Below are positions 15,521 through 19,499 of a stretch of 19,499 nt of DNA, one piece after another. This DNA comes from JAXMAR01 sp046350295 (GTDB lineage: Bacteria; Planctomycetota; Planctomycetia; Gemmatales; Gemmataceae): positions 1 through 19,499 of the forward strand of contig JAXMAR010000074.1 of the NCBI GenBank assembly GCA_046350295.1, in the 5' to 3' direction. A model generated the notes under the pieces. It saw only the letters and a list, made by a program, of their open reading frames with translations, was not told where the DNA came from and searched no databases. The number at the start of each line of letters is the position of its first letter. The first letter of the stretch is position 1. Position numbers and translations under genes: made by a program.

Positions 15521-16555
15521 TCACCCCGTCAACCGCCCCGTGTAGGCAAAGTCCAGCGCCAGCGACGTCAAGAGCGCCAGCACATCCAACACCTTCGCCC
15601 CCTGCTGGCTCTTGGTGAATTGCAGACCGAGGACCAGGGCGCGGTCTTCCAGCTTGTCGAGAATGGCTTCCACTTCCTCCTGGTCGAGGCTGGACCAGCG
15701 CGTCACCCGTTGCACCAGCTCCGCGCGTTTCTTGCGCAGGAGGTCGCAGGCGAACACGATGTCCCGGCCGCGCACCGGCGGGAATATCTCGCGCAGCTTA
15801 TCGTCGACGTAGCCCTGCGCCTCCTTGCGGTAGCGCTCGGCCAGCTGGCCGTAATGCTCGGCGAGGAGGTTGTCCATCCCCTCGACCGGCGTGCAGAGCT
15901 TTCCCTTGCCGAGCCGGGGCGCCTTACCCTTGAGGGAGCGCATCAGGCGGTCGACGTAGCGCAGCTTTTTGAGGGCGGGCCAGTTGCGGTACTTCTCGCG
16001 CCAGCTGCCGCGCGGCGTCAGCCAGACGGCGAAGGTCTCGGCGAAGTCCTCGTCCGGATGTTTCTGGGCGTAGGTGCGCCCATTGCGATGATGATCGATG
16101 TGGCGGACGAACTGCTTGCTGAACGGCTTGGGCTGGTAATGATCGCGATAGGGCTTCTCGAACGGGCCGAACATCTCGAGCCAGCCGGCGTCGTTGTAAA
16201 GGCGGTAGGCGTAATTGACGGCATGGCCGGCTTCGTGGCGGAGAAGCATCATGATCTGCTCCCCCTTCTCCACCTCGCCGGTCTGCTCCTCCTCGATGCG
16301 GGCGAGCCGCTTGTCGGCGAGGTAAAAGGGAATGCCGATCACGGGTACCATGTCGGGGCAGCCCCAGCTATCGCTCAGGTAGACTTCCGGGTTGAACTTG
16401 AGGCTTTTGCGGTTTAGCTCGCGATAGAGACGTTGGACGTAAGGCTCGAGCGGTGAGTCCTCTATGGAGAGGCTCATTTCGCTGATACGGGTGTTCAGTA
16501 ACTCGTACCGTATCGTTTCCCAACTGTTGACGAACTTGAGAGCCAGTGCCGCCAT
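15521..16555 (-). CDS. Putative zinc-binding metallopeptidase
   Basis: This 344-residue cytoplasmic protein (no signal peptide) has zinc motif HEAGH at 107-111 in LLRHEAGHAVNYAYRLY and a downstream Glu in DEDFAETFAVWLTPRGSW (E173) as the likely third ligand, the arrangement of the bacterial 'putative zinc-binding metallopeptidase' group. Flanking signatures are DMVPVIGIPFYLADKRL, GPFEKPYRDHYQPKPFSKQF and NWPALKKLRYVDRLM. The start was chosen so that WETIRYELLNTRISEMSLSIED, which I remember as part of the family N terminus, is included. No convincing ribosome site precedes this ATG or the next one at 16477. The longest open frame upstream runs through the poly-A/terminator and is not coding. 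Residues 215-344 form a charged helical C-terminal extension. It converges with the J-like gene. Substrate unknown. Confidence 0.85.
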   Translation of the reverse strand: MAALALKFVNSWETIRYELLNTRISEMSLSIEDSPLEPYVQRLYRELNRKSLKFNPEVYLSDSWGCPDMVPVIGIPFYLADKRLARIEEEQTGEVEKGEQIMMLLRHEAGHAVNYAYRLYNDAGWLEMFGPFEKPYRDHYQPKPFSKQFVRHIDHHRNGRTYAQKHPDEDFAETFAVWLTPRGSWREKYRNWPALKKLRYVDRLMRSLKGKAPRLGKGKLCTPVEGMDNLLAEHYGQLAERYRKEAQGYVDDKLREIFPPVRGRDIVFACDLLRKKRAELVQRVTRWSSLDQEEVEAILDKLEDRALVLGLQFTKSQQGAKVLDVLALLTSLALDFAYTGRLTG

Positions 16556-16715
16556 CGGAGTCGTCCAACTCAAACCGCTGCGACGAGCAAGGTTGCGGAA
16601 GCGAGCGGTGGTGCGCGAAGGAAGGAGGCTGTGCCGCGGCGCCGTTATGGCGATGCCCGCTTCGTCTGCCGTGGACTTGGGGGAACAGACGGGCGGAGCG
16701 CCTAACCGCCCTCCA

Positions 16716-16744
16716 ATTGTATCATCCCGGCCACCTAGTTTGAA
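16716..16744 (-). promoter_or_regulatory. Candidate promoter for the metallopeptidase gene
   Basis: On the minus strand, TTCAAA (4 of 6 to -35), a 17-base spacer and TACAAT (5 of 6 to -10) point toward the peptidase gene and predict a leader of about 150 bases. It lies just downstream of the terminator of the preceding minus-strand gene, a sensible place for a new promoter. It is a by-eye candidate. Confidence 0.35.
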
Positions 16745-16800
16745 AGACTCGCTTCCAAGCCGGATTGCAACTGCATGCCCCGGCGAACCTTGGGTTCGGC

Positions 16801-16845
16801 AAAAAAAAACGGTCGCCGCCAAGAATACGCGCCGCTGCGGCGACC
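16801..16845 (-). terminator. Rho-independent terminator
   Basis: GGTCGCCGC (16811-16819) and GCGGCGACC (16837-16845) are perfect 9-bp arms around a 17-base loop. On the minus strand the hairpin is followed after one base by nine consecutive T (A9 on the plus strand). It lies about 114 bases after the stop of the large membrane protein gene on the same strand and is the only hairpin with a T tract that I found in this window. Confidence 0.8.
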
Positions 16846-16958
16846 CGGTCGCCGTATGATTCGTAAACTATTTACAATAAAGGACTAACGTCACCAACGG
16901 AACGTCGATATGTCGGAAACTCGATTTTCCCGACGGGTCGCCTTGAGACCACGACAGG

Positions 16959-19142
16959 TCATCCTTTCCCCTTGTCACCCTTCTTCGGTCGCGGGGGCAG
17001 TGACCCCGGAGGGATGAGCGTGCGCCATGCGGCAACTGCCCGCTGCCTTTCTTCAGACGTGTCCCAGGCCGAATAGGGGATATTCGTCGGCACGGCGCCA
17101 TAGAGCCGGAATGCCGCGAACTCGCGGATAACCGGGTTGGAGCGATCGTCGAGCGAGTCGATCAGGTACTCGTACGTCACCGGCTCGGACAACTCCTTCG
17201 GGCTCAGGCCGTGAATGAGCTTCATGATCTTGTCCGCCTGAAGCGTGCGGTACTTTTCGTCGAGCAGCTTGTAGAGAACGTAGTCGTTGTCCCGTTCGGC
17301 CGAAACCCAGGAGACGAGCGCGTCGCGCGCCGTGGGCCGGACCACGTCGTTCATCGGCGGGTCGAGCAGTTCCAGTAGGTCGCTGATGTTCTGCTGATCC
17401 CCCAGCGCGGCCATCGCGCGCACGGTGAGTCGGGCCAGCATGATTTTGGTCAGCCCGTCGACCTTGGGATCGAGCCGCTTCTTCGGCTCGGTCGAATCCA
17501 GGACCTCGGCGAGGCCGACGCGCACGTCCCCGGTCACGCGATGGCCCAGGCTCGCCCGCGCCTTCTTCATCGCCTCGCGGTAATCGACGAGCACTTTCTT
17601 CGTCTTGGCATCGAGCTTCTCGTCGAAGGGGGGCTCCTGCGCGGCGAAGCCGGCGTCCGTGATCGGCACGGGGGGACGCGGGCCGTCGATGCTGCTCCAG
17701 ATGAGCTGATTGACTGGAGAGACGCCGTAGGTGACGTCGCCGAAGCGAATGTTGGCATACCCCTTGAGGAGTACGCATACGGCGATGTTCACCGGCCCCT
17801 TGCGGCGCCGGTCATCCTTGTCCGCGATGAACGGCTCCGTCAGGAAGCTGTTCAGGCCGAAGAGGATCTCGGTCCCCTTGCTGTGCAAGAGCACGTCGTA
17901 ATGCTCCGGCTTGTCTGGGAAGAACGGATTGGCGAAGCGGACGCGAATCTGCATCGGCTTGTCTTTGAGCGACGTGATGAGGAACTGGCCGCGCTGGAGT
18001 GTCAGGTCGAGGTCGAGCTTGTCGTGCCGGTGCAACGTGACCTTGCTCTCGAAAATCGGCAGCGGCGAGATTTCCGGCATGTTGCCGCACAGGGTCAGGC
18101 GCAGCCCGCGCGGCAGGTAGAGGGTCGACCAGCTCCCCGGCATGCTCAGGATGGCCTGGGCCGTCTTCACCTCGCCGTCGGCATTCTTGAGCCGCTTCCA
18201 TTTTTTGGGCTCGGTTTCCAGCAAGCAGAGTATGCTGTCCTTCGGTTCATCGGATTGATAACGACCGATGACTTCGAGCGATTTCATGTCCGGCTCGGCG
18301 AAGGCGATGTCCTCGAACCTGGGCGCCTCCTTCGTTTCCCCTTTTTCCTTTTTGGGAGACTCGCCTTCCTTCTCTTTCTCTTTGCCCCCCGTCTTTTCCT
18401 TCTCCTTGTCGTCCCGCTTCTCCTTTTCGGGGGTCTCCTTTTCCTTCTTGTCGCCCGTCTTGTCCTTCTCCTTGTCGTCCTTGTCCGCGTGTCTTTCCTT
18501 GTCGTCGATCTTGACCACGTCCTTGGGCGTCTCCTCTTTCGTGCCGCCCAGGTTGAGCACCTGCCAGACGGCGACAATCAACAGGCAAGCCGCGATGAAG
18601 CCGCCCCCGAACAGGAGCAGCTTGCCCGTCAGGCTCCCCTTGGCGCCCACCGGCGGCAGGCCCAAGCGCAGAGTGTCGTCCACCTCGCGGCCGACCGCTA
18701 CCGTTGCCGGTTCCTTCACTGGCGGAGCGGGCGGCTTGCGGAACGGTATCGCCTCCGGCCCCTTCACCAGGCCGTACATGCGTTGCTTCGCCGTCGGCGG
18801 AGGCGAGAGCGGTTCTCCCAGCACTAGCGTGAGAATCTGGTGGCAGGCCGCGACCTCGGCAAGGTGCACGTCGGTCGCCAGGCAGATCGCCTCGACCTCC
18901 GCGGCCGTCTCCGGCGAGACCTCGTTGTCGAGATACTCGGCGATGGTATTGGGATCGAGCTTGCTGGCGCCGCCGCTGGCGGGGGGGGCGGCGAGCCGGC
19001 GCCGCCGCGTCACCTGCTTGAGCCGCTCGACCAGTTCGCGGGCGGCGTCGCTCTCCGCGACCTTCTGCCCGATCTCCTTCGCCTTGGCCGGTTCCAGTGT
19101 GTCGTCCAGGTACGCCAGCAGGGTCCGCAGGGTCAAACGCAT
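16959..19142 (-). CDS. Membrane-anchored protein with tandem anti-sigma-like N terminus and KE-rich stalk
   Basis: This is a 727-residue protein of unknown function. Two similar short helical units begin it: LLAYLDDTLEPAKAKEIGQ (8-26) and IAEYLDNEVSPETAAEVEA (67-85), resembling zinc-finger anti-sigma (zf-HC2-like) folds but without the His-Cys-Cys set in the first copy. One membrane helix follows at 173-196 (KLLLFGGGFIAACLLIVAVW), then a Lys/Glu/Asp stalk (201-272), a beta-rich FecR-like middle region (about 280-500) and a helical, HEAT-like end (about 510-710). The ATG chosen opens with MRLTLRTLLAYLDD, a start I remember from Gemmata-type proteins; GGTGAG lies about 8 bases upstream. Longer in-frame starts add sequence that does not look coding. 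The topology (N terminus inside, stalk and beta domain outside) suggests envelope sensing; this is inferred. Confidence 0.82.
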   Translation of the reverse strand: MRLTLRTLLAYLDDTLEPAKAKEIGQKVAESDAARELVERLKQVTRRRRLAAPPASGGASKLDPNTIAEYLDNEVSPETAAEVEAICLATDVHLAEVAACHQILTLVLGEPLSPPPTAKQRMYGLVKGPEAIPFRKPPAPPVKEPATVAVGREVDDTLRLGLPPVGAKGSLTGKLLLFGGGFIAACLLIVAVWQVLNLGGTKEETPKDVVKIDDKERHADKDDKEKDKTGDKKEKETPEKEKRDDKEKEKTGGKEKEKEGESPKKEKGETKEAPRFEDIAFAEPDMKSLEVIGRYQSDEPKDSILCLLETEPKKWKRLKNADGEVKTAQAILSMPGSWSTLYLPRGLRLTLCGNMPEISPLPIFESKVTLHRHDKLDLDLTLQRGQFLITSLKDKPMQIRVRFANPFFPDKPEHYDVLLHSKGTEILFGLNSFLTEPFIADKDDRRRKGPVNIAVCVLLKGYANIRFGDVTYGVSPVNQLIWSSIDGPRPPVPITDAGFAAQEPPFDEKLDAKTKKVLVDYREAMKKARASLGHRVTGDVRVGLAEVLDSTEPKKRLDPKVDGLTKIMLARLTVRAMAALGDQQNISDLLELLDPPMNDVVRPTARDALVSWVSAERDNDYVLYKLLDEKYRTLQADKIMKLIHGLSPKELSEPVTYEYLIDSLDDRSNPVIREFAAFRLYGAVPTNIPYSAWDTSEERQRAVAAWRTLIPPGSLPPRPKKGDKGKG
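18327..18542 (-). repeat. Low-complexity Lys/Glu/Asp-rich stalk
   Basis: About 72 codons code almost only K, E, D, G, T and R in short quasi-repeats (DKEKDKTGDKKEKETPEKEK and similar). The coding strand is strongly purine-rich here, so the plus strand shows a long pyrimidine tract. It directly follows the membrane helix, as expected for a charged spacer outside the membrane. Confidence 0.85.
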
Positions 19143-19284
19143 GGGAAGCTCACCGTTAACGCCGTTTTGGCGCGACATCGTTCGCGACAGACATATATGT
19201 GGGCGGATCAAGCATCGTTCGTTCAAGACGGCCAAGAAAAAGTGACGGTCTGTGCGGGACGTGCTGGGCGAGTCTCTCTGTCGC

Positions 19285-19296
19285 CTGTTATAACAG
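19285..19296. promoter_or_regulatory. 12-bp palindrome in a divergent promoter region
   Basis: CTGTTATAACAG is a perfect palindrome flanked almost symmetrically by AGTCTCT (19271-19277) and its complement AGAGACT (19307-19313). It lies 143 bases before the minus-strand gene and 140 bases before the plus-strand gene start. The form is that of a dimeric regulator's operator, but no protein can be named. Confidence 0.3.
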
Positions 19297-19435
19297 CAAC
19301 GGTATAAGAGACTTATGCCATCGGAGCCTTGCCGCGCAAATCTGGCAAGTCCCCCGGCCGCCCACGCGCAAGCGGCCGCTTCCTCTTCCAAAGCCTGACC
19401 TGTTCGGGTAGAAGGCGCCGCGAGGAGGGTCCCGC

Positions 19436-19499
19436 ATGACGTTCCGCGTCTCCGCGCTGCTTGCGTTGCTTCTGCCCACCATCGCTTCTGCCCAGCTCC
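19436..19499 (+). CDS. Start of an exported protein (3' truncated by window)
   Basis: Only 21 codons are inside the window. They read MTFRVSALLALLLPTIASAQ and then L, a classical Sec signal peptide with probable cleavage after ASA. GAGGAGG lies about 7 bases before the ATG, one of the best ribosome sites in the window. The mature protein and its function lie beyond the edge. It is divergent from the large membrane protein gene. Confidence 0.75.
   Translation, partial: MTFRVSALLALLLPTIASAQL

Larger units (their letters stand above)
16556..16958. other. 403-base gap without a gene
   Basis: I see no plausible gene here. The gap holds the candidate promoter for the metallopeptidase and the intrinsic terminator of the gene to its right. 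The only other structure noticed is the short AT-rich inverted repeat GTAAACTATTTAC (16863-16875), which has no assigned role. Confidence 0.6.

Overview
The window is a chromosomal segment of a GC-rich bacterium, most likely a planctomycete of the Gemmataceae type. Supporting signs are an exported arylsulfatase, a small protein with a SFPASDPPSW motif, a membrane protein opening with MRLTLRTLLAYLDD, TadE/TadE/TadG-like genes and an HscC-type Hsp70. This placement rests on family recognition, not a database search. I see no tRNA, rRNA, transposase, integrase or CRISPR array.

Layout. The 3' end of a Calx-beta protein (+) converges on glgB (-), with a perfect 11-bp hairpin between them. Divergent from glgB are a small coiled-coil protein (+) and a secreted sulfatase (+). 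The sulfatase ends three bases from the stop of the convergent SFPASDPPSW gene (-). Upstream of that gene on the minus strand lies a leftward series starting near 10.9 kb: two TadE-like pseudopilins, a 1132-residue TadG-like von Willebrand A protein, then an ABC ATPase and its six-helix permease. A long two-tier hairpin separates the TadG-like gene from the ABC pair, which suggests separate transcription units.

Diverging from the TadE genes is a tight rightward operon: an HscC-type Hsp70, a single-pass protein of unknown function, and a protein with an N-terminal J-like domain whose HPD motif reads KPE. It converges on a zinc metallopeptidase gene (-). A 403-base gap holds a candidate promoter for the peptidase and a textbook intrinsic terminator for the next minus-strand gene, which encodes a membrane-anchored protein with a tandem anti-sigma-like N terminus and a Lys/Glu/Asp-rich stalk. 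The window ends inside a rightward gene starting with a signal peptide.

Functional reading. Two modules stand out. One is the Tad-like surface set, whose VWA domain is interrupted just after the MIDAS motif by about 635 residues carrying three tandem repeats. The other is the chaperone operon, a specialised Hsp70 with a private degenerate J-like partner and a membrane protein between them. The remaining genes look like ordinary single-gene functions: glycogen branching, sulfate ester hydrolysis, proteolysis and ABC export.
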